From Pyrrhosoma nymphula (taxonomy: Eukaryota; Arthropoda; Insecta; Odonata; Coenagrionidae), in assembly GCA_963573305.1 (NCBI GenBank), contig OY754335.1:17709501-17773500 (forward strand): DNA of 64,000 nt. The letters are read 5' to 3'. Both the position numbers and the translations under genes were made by a program. A model generated the notes under the pieces. It saw only the letters and a list, made by a program, of their open reading frames with translations. It did no database searches and had not been told where the DNA came from. Shown piece after piece: positions 45,040 to 56,533 of the stretch (within the stretch, counting starts at the first letter, position 1; the number at the start of each line of letters is the position of its first letter).

Positions 45040-45375
45040 TGAGGATGATGCTCAAGTTGAGTGTCGAAATTTTGAAAAGCCCTCACAAAAGTAGTGTGAT
45101 GGGAGGAAAAGTAAATACTAACAAGGAAGTGCTTTGGCAACATGGGTGAGAAGGGACACTGCTGGAGGAGGTGAAGTAAGTGAATTTGGCCAATAATGAG
45201 GGACTGTGGGATGCCAAAGGATATGATGGACCGAAGGATATTAATAAGGATAGGTACATGTGGAAGGCAAAGAATGGGAAAAGACATTTTGGATGTAATA
45301 AAGATAGCCAGGATATATTCTGAGCTAAAGAAAGGAATCATAAATAGAGATGTCCGGAGGAAAAATAAATGGAGC
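45040..45375 (+). pseudogene. Probable LINE ORF2 C-terminal relic
   Basis: Broken plus-strand frames read NKEVLWQHG, MRDCGMPKDMMDRRILIRIG and RIYSELKKGIINRDVRRK. The arrangement resembles the end of the LINE family seen at 13.85 and 49.2 kb (N.EVL..VGE......, ...A+.YSELK...), but it is strongly decayed. Confidence 0.35.
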
Positions 45376-46130
45376 AGATATCTATTATCTCCATTTAAAA
45401 AATTCACCTGTTCATGTTCTCCGTTAATAGCTAATTACAAATTTTGAGTAATATCTCTTAAATATGTTACATTTGACGTGTTAACATAATTTTCAAAATT
45501 AATTGGTGTTCATTTAAGTTTTCTCTCCTTCAATAGAGCAATTTTTGTACTTAAAAAATCCAAAATAAAAAATGTCAAGAGAGGAACATATCATCACAAC
45601 CAGCAAATGATGGCAAAATTTCAAGGAACTTGAAAGGCAGAAAAGAAAAAATCCATGAAAAAAATTCATTTTCCCAAAAAAATCTACAGAAAATCAACTT
45701 GATTCTTATATGGTCCATGACAAGGTGCCAAAAATGTATGGCCAAAACTATGGAGCAACTTATACGATCATGCATATTATAAACTGGAAAATATGGTATG
45801 TGCTATGGTATCATCTAAGCCCATGTGAGTATATAATTGTTCTTTCAAAGGAATAAGAGTACAGCTTGATTTCCTACAGAATAGTGACAGGATTAATATT
45901 GTAAACATAACTACTCTATTCAAGCTCATTTAAATGTGATATTAGTTAGGTGAGTGTGCCAAAAGTATGGTAAATGTTAATTATAGTATCATTACCATTA
46001 AAGTATGAAAAACTACAGAGGACACATTTTGAAATGACAGGAACTTTTTTAAATCAACATTCCCCAAATGCACTCAGGAGTGCATTTTGGGAATGCATGC
46101 CCTGAAATGATTCAGCCAAAACCAGCAACA

Positions 46131-46666
46131 TTAAGGACGTTCGGTGGTTTCACTCAACTTAAGGGAATTCGACGAAACTTGCTTGAAGCATTAATTATGT
46201 TTTCCTAAAGCTACCTACAGTTTTTCAAGATTATTTACTGCAGATTTCTTAGGATATTTGATGTGGAAGTGGGCATAAAACTACAAGGGTTCTTATGGGA
46301 ATGCGAGGTGCGACTAGCTTTATTCATCGAAAAGAACATTTTCTAGTTAAGAATAAGAAAAACAAAAATAATTTAAATCATCAATAGAATAATGTATGAA
46401 AATCATTTGATATACTTTATTTTTATTATTTTTGTTTTTCTTATTATAAACTAGAAAAAGTTTCTTTTTGATGAATTAAGCTACTCGTACCTTGTGTTCC
46501 CATAAGAACCCATGTAATTTTTTTTCCACTTCTCGATCAAATATCATAAGTAATCTGCGGTAAATAATTCTGAAAAAAATCAAGTAGATTTAAGACAACA
46601 TAAGTAATGTTTCCAGCAAGTTTCGTTGTATTCTCTGAAGTTGAGTGAAACCACCGACCTCCTTAA
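46131..46666. mobile_element. Foldback element with arms of about 260 bp in intron 1
   Basis: The arms begin TTAAGGACGTTCGGTGG (left) and, on the other strand, TTAAGGAGGTCGGTGG (right). They pair through GGTTTCACTCAACTT, ACGAAACTTGCT, GATATTTGAT, GGGTTCTTATGGGAA and AAGAAAAACAAAAATAAT. The two arms almost meet, with little or no loop. No coding sequence. It lies in intron 1 of the secreted-protein gene. Confidence 0.8.
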
Positions 46667-47293
46667 GTAGATTACCTAACTGAATTTGTAAAGCATTCTC
46701 ACAGTCATACAGCAAAGTCTAGATAGGTGTCAATTATATATTTTTAGAACATTTTTAGTGTTTTAGTTTTTCAATTTTCACAAATTTTTATAGTTATTCT
46801 CTACATTAATTTTTAAAATATTAGATATTCTATATTTTGGAATTTGATGAGTAGTACAAAATAATGTATTTTGAAGCTTATTTCAATCAACAAATTTATA
46901 TTCATATGCAAAAACATTCCAGCCAATATATAAACCAGTTGCAGACTACACACAGGCACCAAAGGCCAATACATCGGCCTGCTTGACAAGAAAAGGGTTT
47001 AACACCAAGACAGGAATAAGACTGCTTAGATAAATACATAACTCATTATTTTCAATTGAATCCACATCTATCAACCAAGAAAAATTAGTATTTGGTATCT
47101 AAAAACATCAACAATAGCTTTGTCTACATGAGTGCCTCTTTTAATAAAAGAGTGAGCTGAGCTCACAAGAAAATAATTAGCCAGCAAATAAACCATTAAA
47201 AAGGATTCTAACTATAAGTTTAATATGAAAAAATACCAGTACTACTTGGTCAAAATCCAGGAAATCCTAAGCAAGAACTTTATTATAACTTAC

Positions 47294-47327
47294 CATATAC
47301 TGCCAACTGCATTTGCCACACTCTCAT
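47294..47327 (-). CDS. Exon 1 of the secreted repeat protein (start codon, signal peptide)
   Basis: ATG at 47325-47327 (context GCGGGATGA) opens a 34-base coding exon encoding MRVWQMQLAVY and ends GTATATG|GTAAGT, a consensus donor. The phase-1 join to exon 2 (G|CC, Ala) completes a textbook signal peptide. The 2.5 kb intron 1 follows. Choice of this start rests on the in-frame signal peptide and donor, since exon 2 has no suitable upstream ATG of its own. Confidence 0.7.
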
Positions 47328-47370
47328 CCCGCCTGCTTGCAAAAAGATGTCACTTTTCCATCTCAGCAAC

Positions 47371-47379
47371 ACCTTTTAA
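47371..47379 (-). promoter_or_regulatory. Possible TATA-like element
   Basis: CTTTAAAAG on the minus strand lies about 45 bases upstream of the exon 1 ATG, a position compatible with a TATA box and a short leader. The base composition makes chance likely. Confidence 0.25.
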
Positions 47380-47399
47380 AGACTAAATTAACCTAATCC

Positions 47400-49150
47400 T
47401 TTTGTTTAACCTTGATTATGACATGTCATAGAGCCCAAGCTCCTGAAAATTTCACTTCCCCCCATTGTTTCTTGGTGCTATTAAGAAAGAAATGGATAAA
47501 TGAGTGCCTGGTGTTAAAAATTACTTTTCACTGGTCACTGTTCAACACAAACTTATCTAGTGTTGACATATTATGAGCATGAAAAGAGAGTTAACTGTGG
47601 CAACTTGGCAATTAAAAATGAATAGGGCTAATTAAGAAATAAGAGGCAAGATTAGCAATCGTGATTCCTTCCAAGCATATTTTGCAAGTTCAGCACAGCT
47701 AGTGGAAGCCTGAGTGTATGGCACAGAGTGCTTCTGCTGAGTAAGGAAAAACTACACTGGGCAAGAGAAGAGGCACTTCCTGTTGATTGTTTGGGTTGGG
47801 AATTTGAGTTATTTTGCATGCCTTGCAATTGGAACTTCAAAACACATGTTTGAAAAGCAAAACAACATCTCTTCATTCAACACTGATAAATTTTATAGCT
47901 GTAGAAGTAGATTGAATTTACCCATTGATACCTCATAGATGGACACATTTAGTGTCCTAAGGCTATATTTAATGAATATTTACACTAGTAGTACTGGAAC
48001 TAAAAAAAACTGCAAATGAATTCCATGACATATGTAAATACATCAGATTACAAAAAAACTGGCAAGTATGCGCTACCTTTATAGCAGAAAAAAGATGAAA
48101 ATGGGGAGATTTTACATTGACATATTGCGTCAAAACTCAATTTCTCTCTTATTTCACCTTGGATATTCCTATAATAGTCCTTAAAAACTATTAAATGCTG
48201 AAAAAATTGTTCAAATATAATCTTAACTCTAATAAGTACAGCATTAAGCAGCCCACAATTTACAGGCTTTTTTCAAACATTATTTCAACTTTAACCCAGA
48301 TTGCTACAAAAATAAATGCTTTTGAACTTTTTACGACATGAAACTATAAATAAAATGTTTGCAAATTACCAATGATCTCTGCAGTGAAAAACTCAAATCA
48401 TGAACGAAAGTATTCCATTCCCCTGATCCATATAAAATTTCTACAATAGTATTGGACCATCATTTACCACTAAAATTTTTGCATTTGTCAAACCAATCAA
48501 AAATAAATAAATTTGAATACAGTATAGAAGTTACAATACTTATGCATGTGCTAAGAGCAAATATTTTGTCCTAAATTCTTGACCATTGGTGCAGCCAATA
48601 CTTGAGATAAGGAATAATTTTAAAGCATTTTGTAATAATCATTTTAACATTCCTCAGAACTATAAAACTGTAATCACTGTCTTCATTTGGTGCTGAAGAG
48701 AATGGGCGGCTACCTGGAATGTGATTGCTGTGATGTGAACTCTTAAACAAAAAAATAAAGGTTGGAGGGCAGCTGTTCAAGTCTGTCAGATTTGCTAATG
48801 AACAGGGATTGGGTAGTCAGTAATCCAGAGGATTGCAAGAAATGGTATGTAGATAGATGCATTAGAATTCAGAGCAGGAAAAAAGGAATACAGATAAATC
48901 ATTAGAGAACTGAAGTAATGAGATTTTGTAGGACCAAGAAAGTGAGGCTGACCATTCAATAGCGAGGGCACCAACTGGAGCTGGCAGAACAATTTTATTA
49001 CTTGTGTAGTAAGCCATAGGAAAATGGTAATAGATATTAGATGGAAAATATCATTAGTAAATGAGGAGTTCATGCATAGGAGATAATTAATGACGGGAGA
49101 CCTAGTGCAACAGTGTAAAGAAAAGACTGGTGAAGAGTCTAACATGGATA
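47400..49150. other. Intergenic, no recognised gene
   Basis: AT-rich sequence upstream of the secreted-protein gene. Frames at 47652-47876, 48571-48780 and 48795-49175 carry no motifs that I can support. Confidence 0.35.
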
Positions 49151-49159
49151 CTAGTGTTG

Positions 49160-49500
49160 TTAGGTTCAGATACATGGACTCTGAGGAAAGATGACGAGAA
49201 TAGGTAGCAGGCCTTTGAGATTTACGTGTGGAGGAGAATGAATTAGGTGAAGTGAATGGAAAGGACGATGAACGAGGAAGTTCTTAGCATGGTGGGTGAA
49301 GAGATGAAGAAAATACTTAAGTAAATCAGGAGAAGGCCGAGTAAGTGGTTGGAACTGGTAATGAGAGGTGAGGAGAAGTTAAAGGCTATAATAGAGGGGA
49401 GGATGTGGGGGAAGTGAAGTAATAGAAGAGAGACAATGAATGGGATGAAGAGAGGAATAATGTATGCCAAGCTGAAGAGTGAAATTATGCAAGGAGACAA
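49160..49500 (+). pseudogene. LINE ORF2 C-terminal relic
   Basis: Broken plus-strand frames read WTLRKDDEN, AFEIYVWRRMN, VKWMERTMNEEVLSMVGEEM, RRRPSKWLELVMRGEEKL and KAIIEGRMWGK. The same blocks occur in the minus-strand LINE at 13.85-14.4 kb, so both are 3' remnants of one family. Confidence 0.65.
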
Positions 49501-49579
49501 ATCTGACCTTCAGTTGTAAATAAATTAGAATTGATATTCCTACTTTCACCCAACCCTACCTTTACTGGTCGATCACCTC

Positions 49580-49872
49580 AAATAATAATAAAGACCGGTG
49601 GATAGGTTGGCAAGAGAATAATTACTCAGGGCATAGAGGAAGTGTGGAGAGAAACCAAGTGTAGGCATTATCCTACTCTCAATGAAAGCGGCCAAGGAGT
49701 CCACAGTTTAACATATCCCATCCGAGGGTGTATCGTACCTGATGTGCTCTCCACATAGCACCCTAAGAGGGATTGGGATTCCTTCCAACAACCTCTACCA
49801 CAGCCAGGATTTGAACCCAAGCCCTCAGGATAGTAAGCTAGGACTGTAGTCACCACTAGACAGATGGGCCAC
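49580..49872 (-). mobile_element. tRNA-derived SINE, family C
   Basis: On the minus strand: TGGCCCATCTGTCTAGTGGT (A-box region), TTGGGTTCAAATCCTGG (B box), then a body with TAGGGTGCTATGTGGAGAGC and TTGGTTTCTCTCCACACTTC, and a TTATTATTATTTGAGG tail. Confidence 0.7.
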
Positions 49873-50225
49873 TCTGAAAATTACTGGGGTAATTTTCGAA
49901 ATTACTGTGGTATTTTTCGTAATTTACTGCACACCTTGATAATTATCATAATTTTCAGTAATTTTCTAGATGATTCACCTATGTTTGAAATAATTTTTTA
50001 TACCGATAAATTCCCAACATTGTTTAAAGCCAAGTCATAAACATTTCCAACATGTTTAATTATAAATTGAGGCATGTACAACTCATTTTTGGAATATTTT
50101 ACTTAAATTATACCATTATAGAGTAATGCATGAGGATATTGGAATATTCTTCTTGAAAATTTCTCATACTATGACAAAAGTTAGTCATATTTATTTTTAC
50201 AATTCTTTAATTTCTAATAGATTAA

Positions 50226-51605
50226 CCCTTTCGTGACGGGGACGGGGAAAATTTCTTTGCTTTGCCAGTACGGAGCTTTCACTACGCTAGGATCTTCACA
50301 GGTACCTATTTACCTAACTTGGGTCGGGGGCCAGAGGGGTGTTGAACCTTTTTCTCAGCCACCAGGCTGAGATAATATCCGCCCTTTTCTGCTTGGGGAG
50401 CCCACTATGGCATGCGTTCGTGGTCAACCGTTTTTTATGCGATGGTTTTGCTAAAAACATTGTTGCTACAGCCTTGATATTTATTTAATCAGAAATTAAT
50501 TATTCTTGTTTTACAACGACTTTACAGCTTTTAAACAAAATTCTATCGTTAATATTAAGCTCTCTAGCAACAAAAATTGTATCAATGGTAAAATAAATAA
50601 TTTCGTCATTGTATTTCACACTCGGAAATGGTTTTGATGAGTATTCAAAGATAAAAATTAATATAAATTTAAAATGTCCTTATTCAGGATATTGGCATCA
50701 TCAGAGCACGAATCGAAGAATCAGTGCTTAGAAATGTTCACCGTGTTATTTCATGAGATGTACGGTCTACGGAACTCTTGTTTTTGGAAATTTATGCACA
50801 GATTACATTCATCACGTACGAATATGTTGATTATGAAAACATTTCCCAGCATTCTTTTTTATTATTCTTATTCATACTTTTCTTATTCCTAAAATCACCC
50901 GATTTGAGGAGTATGAAATTCTCCAAAGCAAATGTTATAACTTCAACATTCGTGTGCCTCGGGATTCAAAAGACTGCCATGAATCACTGTAATCTTTAGG
51001 TGGAAACCATTGACCAACGAAAACCAAACTGAAATAGACAGCTGTTGTGATCAAATAAGCATGAGTAATTACAGGGAAAAATAAACATTTGAACTCACTA
51101 AAAATACGGTTGTCAACTCGTATAAAAGAATAACATTCAGTTGTTTACCTAAAAAAATAATAACTCCCTTACTATCTTAAAACTACAGGAAAATCACTCC
51201 CAAACCAACTAAATAACGAACAAAAAATTAGTTTTGAGATTCCTTTACACACAAACTACGTTAAAAATAACAGTAGAACTCAGTTTAAAATTAGTAATTG
51301 TAGAGCTAAACATAAGGAATGCACTTATAATGCTCAATTTGCCAATTACACAAAAACTTTTAAGTTTGTTATTCCACTGCACCAGCAAGCAACTGACCGC
51401 GGACCCCTGCTGTGAGTGGGGCGCACACTGCGAGGAAGGGTCGAGGTAATCCTCTCCCGCGAACCGAGAAGAAGTCCTTTATAACACACACCTTTTAGGC
51501 TTGCTTAGGGCTAGCTTAGCGGCACGCCGTTCTATCACGTCATTCGTTTGTTCGTTTGCGTAGAAAAATTTACGCTGTTCTATCACGTCGTTCGTAGCAA
51601 AAGGG
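50226..51605. mobile_element. 1.38 kb non-autonomous TTAA-flanked element
   Basis: TTAA at 50222-50225 and 51606-51609 flank ends CCCTTTCGTGACGGGG (left) and, on the other strand, CCCTTTTGCTACGAACGACG (right). Near the right end GTTCTATCACGTCATTCGT and GTTCTATCACGTCGTTCGT form a 50-bp-spaced direct repeat. Interior frames (up to 73 codons) do not resemble a transposase, so it depends on a piggyBac-type enzyme in trans. Confidence 0.7.
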
Positions 51606-51609
51606 TTAA

Positions 51610-53291
51610 TATTGCATTAGGTATGGTTTAAACATTGTTATTCCCTTCCTATTAGCTTTCTTATTAATATTTATATAGTTTGCTGTTAAATGCTTAAAAC
51701 TAATAAATGCAGGAAAATTACCATAATTTACCACAGAAATTTACCAAGATGAAAATTATGGTAATTTTCTCATCTCTAGTCCCCACATCAACCCAATCCC
51801 TCTCACCTGCCCCGAGTTTAGGTGGGGAAGCTAAGAGGAATCACTACAAAATACAGTCTGGATCAAATGTGCCGAGAGCCAAATTATACCAGACAAAACT
51901 ATTACATAAATTATCAGTTGAAATTCATAGCATTTGCACATTTATCACATCAAACCTACCACTGAGAAGCTTTCTAAATCCCAATAGACAAGAATCATTT
52001 TGTGAAATGAAGTTAAACAGGCATAATATGTAGGTATTACATACCATTATTTGAAGTTGCATTTCTAAATAGCGTTAAGAGGACAAATCATTATAACATA
52101 TGACTATTTAGGTAATAAATTCATGAAATAGAAATATGTGACCTAAATTTTCTTTATTCAAAAAATATCATAAGCATTCAATTATACTGACAATAACTTG
52201 TGCACCAAACAATAAAAACTATACATAAAAATCTTAAAATGTTGACTGATCTCTACACCTAAGTGTAAAAACTTCTAGTAACTTGGTAAGCTAGTATTAC
52301 AGAAAATGTGATGCCTATCTAAGCTAAATTAACTGCAAAAACTCATACCTCCAATAATATAAAACATATATTGGTAGGTACTGTGAATTAAAGGATATGA
52401 GTAATTCCCTACTAAAACAGAAACGTTAATCATTCCATGATATGTAATCTATATTACAAGATTGTGCACAAAAAGTCTCTTAAACAAATGAGAACATTTG
52501 TAAATGCACTATAACTGTAACAGCATGATGAATAATTAAAATATATCCTCTCTGCAAGAGAATATAATGGCAGTTCAGCAACTGAAAAATTATCATTCAT
52601 TACTTCTCGGTCATATTTGTTAAAATATAATGGCTCATAGAAAATGGTAAAAAATGTATTCAGTTTTGTTAGTCAACAATGCAGCCACTGCAGTGGTATC
52701 ACGTCTAAAAAACAGGAAGTCTTAAAAAATGCATAAAATTATGATGCACAAGTAACAGTGGACTCGATTTCAAATGACATAATCTAACAGCTTCACTAAA
52801 ACCTGTTGTAAAATACATAAAGCTTAAAAAATATCACATTGTCCTTTGATTATTTGCACATTCTGTGAGATCAGTAAGTATAAAACGCTACTTCAGAAAC
52901 AAAGAAACTGCCTACCAAAGAAACTCCTCACATTTAACACCACTATTTACTGCAATATCTCGACAGTCAGTACATATAAGCACTTCCAAGTTTATGTGAA
53001 TCACTTGTGCTGGTACTATTTTTTTGTGAGAAGTCAACACATCAACATAACCTTTCAAGGAATGTAGCAGCTCAACTCATGTAAGCATTGTAAAACAATA
53101 ATCAAAATAAGACAACATCAACCTAGCTGTTAGCAAATAAAAACATCGCAACATACCAGCTACATTTTAGTCTTCCAAGTACCCTCCTCTGACACTATTG
53201 TAGTTTATTGCTCAGGAGGAGGAATTAGAAATGGTGTTCCCTATCCAAAGGTAGAATTCATCGTTGTATTTTTGAGCCTTTATTCAATTAT
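51610..53291. other. Gene-free, probably includes the CYP20 3' UTR
   Basis: No coding motif was recognised. The minus-strand sequence directly below 53292 should be the 3' untranslated region of the P450 gene; AATAAA on the minus strand occurs near 52155 (TTTATT on plus), a candidate poly(A) signal among others. Confidence 0.35.
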
Positions 53292-53442
53292 TCACTCCCT
53301 TTGCTTTAACGTCAACCACACTTCATCTTCAGGCCTTGAAACCATACCAAGGCAAGGAGTTGCTTCTTGACCTTCTGCCAGTCCAAGATTAAAACGCAAT
53401 ATCACGTTTGATACCACAACAGCACCCTCTACATATGAAAAC
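53292..53442 (-). CDS. CYP20A1: CYP20A1-like P450, last exon
   Basis: The acceptor TTCCAG|G begins the exon, completing the Thr codon started in the heme-loop exon (AC|G). It encodes FSYVEGAVVVSNVILRFNLG, then LAEGQEATPCLGMVSRPEDE and VWLTLKQRE, and ends at TGA 53292-53294. This is the helix L and C-terminal beta region. Against human CYP20A1 as I remember it, the order RF.Y......L....+..L...EGQ......L.....E.W.T.. is preserved with nearly equal length. Confidence 0.85.
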
Positions 53443-54970
53443 CTGGAAGAGTAAAAATCGTTATCACAATCAAAAATACCACACTGAAATTTTGGAAATA
53501 TTTATAAAATATGAACTCCACCATACTGACTGAAAACTTTAAAATAAAAAAGTATGAGAATGTATGTATTAAATGTCAGCAGGTGAAAATCTTAAGGAAC
53601 CCAAAGTTTATAATTGGAAGGGGTTACTTTTCTAAATGTTCACTTATGAAAAACATATGTATATTGATTAATCATACAATAATGTTCCAGTCACCCATTT
53701 TTAGATTTAACAAATAAATATTGCAAAAAATGGCATTTAGCATGAAAGATTTGGAAGTATAACTTGTGAATCTATAATAATATAAAGGAGCACAAGCAAT
53801 TCATAATATTTCCAAAAAATATGTACGATTGATTAGTAAAAAATATTCATCCAATGCACTAAAAAGAATCACAAATTAGGTAATTAATACATTTGAGTAC
53901 AAGTTTCACTTATTTCTTCCCCCAAATGTTTCCCCAAAGCAGCTTTCCTGCCCCTGAATAGGCAGTAAAACTGCTCTCAATTTTTCCAGTTTTTCCTAAC
54001 TAGTCATAAATATTTCTAATAATCTTTTGCAGGATGTCTGTGGTGGCATTGGCAGTATGATCACTGTGTTTGCAGAAAAATAACTGAAATAAACAGAAAC
54101 TTTTCCTGTAAAATTCATTCCTTTTAGGGACATAGACATAGTCTTAACTGAGTTGTCCTCTTGTTTATCACAAGGATGATCAGAGTGAAAATTCAGTAAT
54201 GAGAAGGATCCTCTAATGCTAAAATAGATTTTTTTCTGGAATATTGGCACACCTTCATTTAAGAAAGACACTCCTTAAGGAGGAGTTCAGATGAAAGAAG
54301 ATTTAACACTTCAAGTTGATCCACAAGTTGGTCCACAAGTTTGCATGTTAAAGCTCAAATTACAGTATTTAAAAAACATGAAACTCTTGTTTTTTCATAA
54401 ACAATAAAATTATTTTCTCTCCAATGGTGATTGTAAACTTCTTTAAAAAATTACTTGATCATAAAATGTTAGTTCAAAACAGTACAGAATTTACTTACAT
54501 CTTACTCCATGTATTAATAGTCTCATTCTCTTCTAATCTGCCAACCTAGACTTTAAAACCTAAATTTCTGTGATAACATAAAAAACAGTTATCTAAACAT
54601 AGGCCTTCATTACAGTCAGGGAAAATGTACATAGCCTCTCCTCTTTTTCCTTTATCTGAGCACATTTGGAATAATTTTTGAGGTCAGGGCTTTTTCCTGG
54701 TGCTTGGTATTTTTTCAATGAAATGCCCCTCAACTAAATAGTATGACGACAGAATAATGGGTGGCTATCTGACAGTAGTGTGTTTGAGGGAGCTTCATAC
54801 TTCTGGAACAGTCATTGAATTAACAGAGGACAAAATCTCAAGATGCTCTAGTTTATTTGGGTGACTATTGATTGCTACCAATGCATTGCATATGGAAATA
54901 TTCAATAGCTGCCAAAATAATTTTATGTACCACTGCTTAGATTTCTTGGATAGCAATAGATATGGTGACA
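53443..54970. other. P450 intron, nothing else recognised
   Basis: AT-rich intron between the last two P450 exons. Short frames have no motifs. Confidence 0.4.
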
Positions 54971-54974
54971 TGAC

Positions 54975-55290
54975 TGGAGCTTAAGGTCCTGCAGATCATC
55001 TCCTCCTATTGCTGTACGGTACTCTTTTGATTTGCTTTGGTCCAGTATACAATTATGGAGAGCTGCGAATGGGGGCCTGCCAGCAATTACACATGGCATA
55101 ATAATAATGCCATCTTTCTGGCGAGTGAAATTAGGAATATTTAGTCCTCTATTACATTTAACTCTTTTCAAATGGACGAACACACAGCCATGCCCTGCTA
55201 GTTGAAAATCCTACCCAGGTGGGATTCGAACCAGTGACCCTTGGGTTGACAGGCAAGGACTTAATCCCGCCACCACCGGGGCTGGCGTTA
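54975..55290 (-). mobile_element. tRNA-derived SINE, family B, in a P450 intron
   Basis: On the minus strand: GCCCCGGTGGTGGCGGGATT (A-box region), TGGTTCGAATCCCACC (B box, intact consensus), then AGGGCATGGCTGTGTGTTCG and a long body. The head is nearly identical to the plus-strand copy at 41752. Confidence 0.8.
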
Positions 55291-55906
55291 ATACATCTAC
55301 ACACTACCCACTGCAGAAGCGTGAGGTAGGGGGTGTTAGGACAGCAGCCATGAAAGGGGAAGGAATAGGGAAAAGGAGTGGGGAGAGGACAGAGGTGAAT
55401 TGTATGTTAACGGCATGTCTTTTGCTAGAGTCATGTTGTTTTTGTTATTATCTCTTATGAAGCATGGAAAGAAGTAATTTACATAGATATCAGTTCGGCA
55501 GTGTATCTCCATTATTTTGTCACTTCTATCAGTTCTAAAGATATAGTGCAGGGTCAAAATAATATCCTCCGTGCCATACTGAAACTTGCCTGATATGAAT
55601 TTTGCCAAGTACATAATCTAAGCCTAGCATGTAGCCTCAAAATCTCAAATGGCTCCTAACCTTGTCCTCCTGTTTGACACTTTCTGTAGGCTCATTGTAG
55701 TATTTAATTAATGAGATAAGCAGCTTTCCTATGTATTTTATTTACCTTGCAAATTTAAGAAATCCAAAGATGTGTTTATTTACTTGCAATATTGAAAGGA
55801 TCAAGGGGAAATACCAATCTTAATTGTTCATAACTTGACAAAATACATGGGTATTGGGTTTCTAGCCACCATGTTACTTCTGGGAATACACATCTTGTTT
55901 ACTTAC

Positions 55907-56008
55907 GTCTCACCCGGGCATTTTCTTTTCCCCGCAAAACCAAATGGGCAAAAAGAGAGGGGTGGCCTGCTTTTAACTGACTCCTCCTTGAATCGGCAGG
56001 GGTCAAAT
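55907..56008 (-). CDS. CYP20A1: CYP20A1-like P450, heme-loop exon
   Basis: The acceptor CTGTTGCAG|A and donor GAGAC|GTAAGT bound 102 bases. The preceding exon's AG plus A gives Arg. It encodes FDPCRFKEESVKSRPPLSFC then PFGFAGKRKCPGET. FGFAGKRKCPG carries the heme-thiolate Cys with the Arg two residues before it. Compared with the usual FGxGxRxCxG there is one extra residue between F-G and G, the spacing I also recall for human CYP20A1. Confidence 0.9.
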
Positions 56009-56353
56009 CTGCAACAGTAAAACAGGTGTTTTAAAAATTACCGGCAAAGATTTAAAGATTTTAGCTTAGCAAACTTTTGAAAGAATACAAAACCCAGTTA
56101 TTTTTTTTTAATTTCATACATATTTAATGAAAAAGTTGTTCAAAGAGAAGAATAAATTAATTGAACATTCTTAGTTAAAAAAAAAAAAATTTACTTTCTC
56201 TTTTAGTACCCCTTTCTTAAAATAAATAAAAAATTACAAGTGAGGGTCCAGACCCCATGGACCCTCCCTCCCCCACTCCACCTGTGTCTACCTCACTGCT
56301 GTAAAACCATTAGCAGGAAAAATATTATTATGCATAGGTATTAATAATGTTAC

Positions 56354-56533
56354 CTCTCAGGGTTTGGCCACAATGTATTTTCTCCCTGAAGGATCACACC
56401 CAATGCGTGGACCACTGGTGTACCACTGGGAACAATATGTCCACCTATGGTTGTCTCTATTTGCTGCACTCGGGCTGCAAATGGTGCCACAGCACCACAG
56501 CGCAAAGCTTCATCAAGAACTTGGCGTGTGTAC
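56354..56533 (-). CDS. CYP20A1: CYP20A1-like P450, helix K exon
   Basis: The acceptor ATAAAG|GTACAC and donor GAGAG|GTAACA bound 180 bases. It completes Arg (AG|G) and continues YTRQVLDEALRCGAVAPFAA, RVQQIETTIGGHIVPSGTPV, VHALGVILQGENTLWPNPE. EALR is the ExxR motif of helix K. The block after it (P...A+.Q.IE..I....+P.G..V...ALGV.LQ...LWP.P) follows human CYP20A1 closely. Confidence 0.9.

Noticed and set aside
54923..55183. 86-codon minus-strand ORF
   Set aside because: It overlaps the body of a family B SINE and has no independent protein features.
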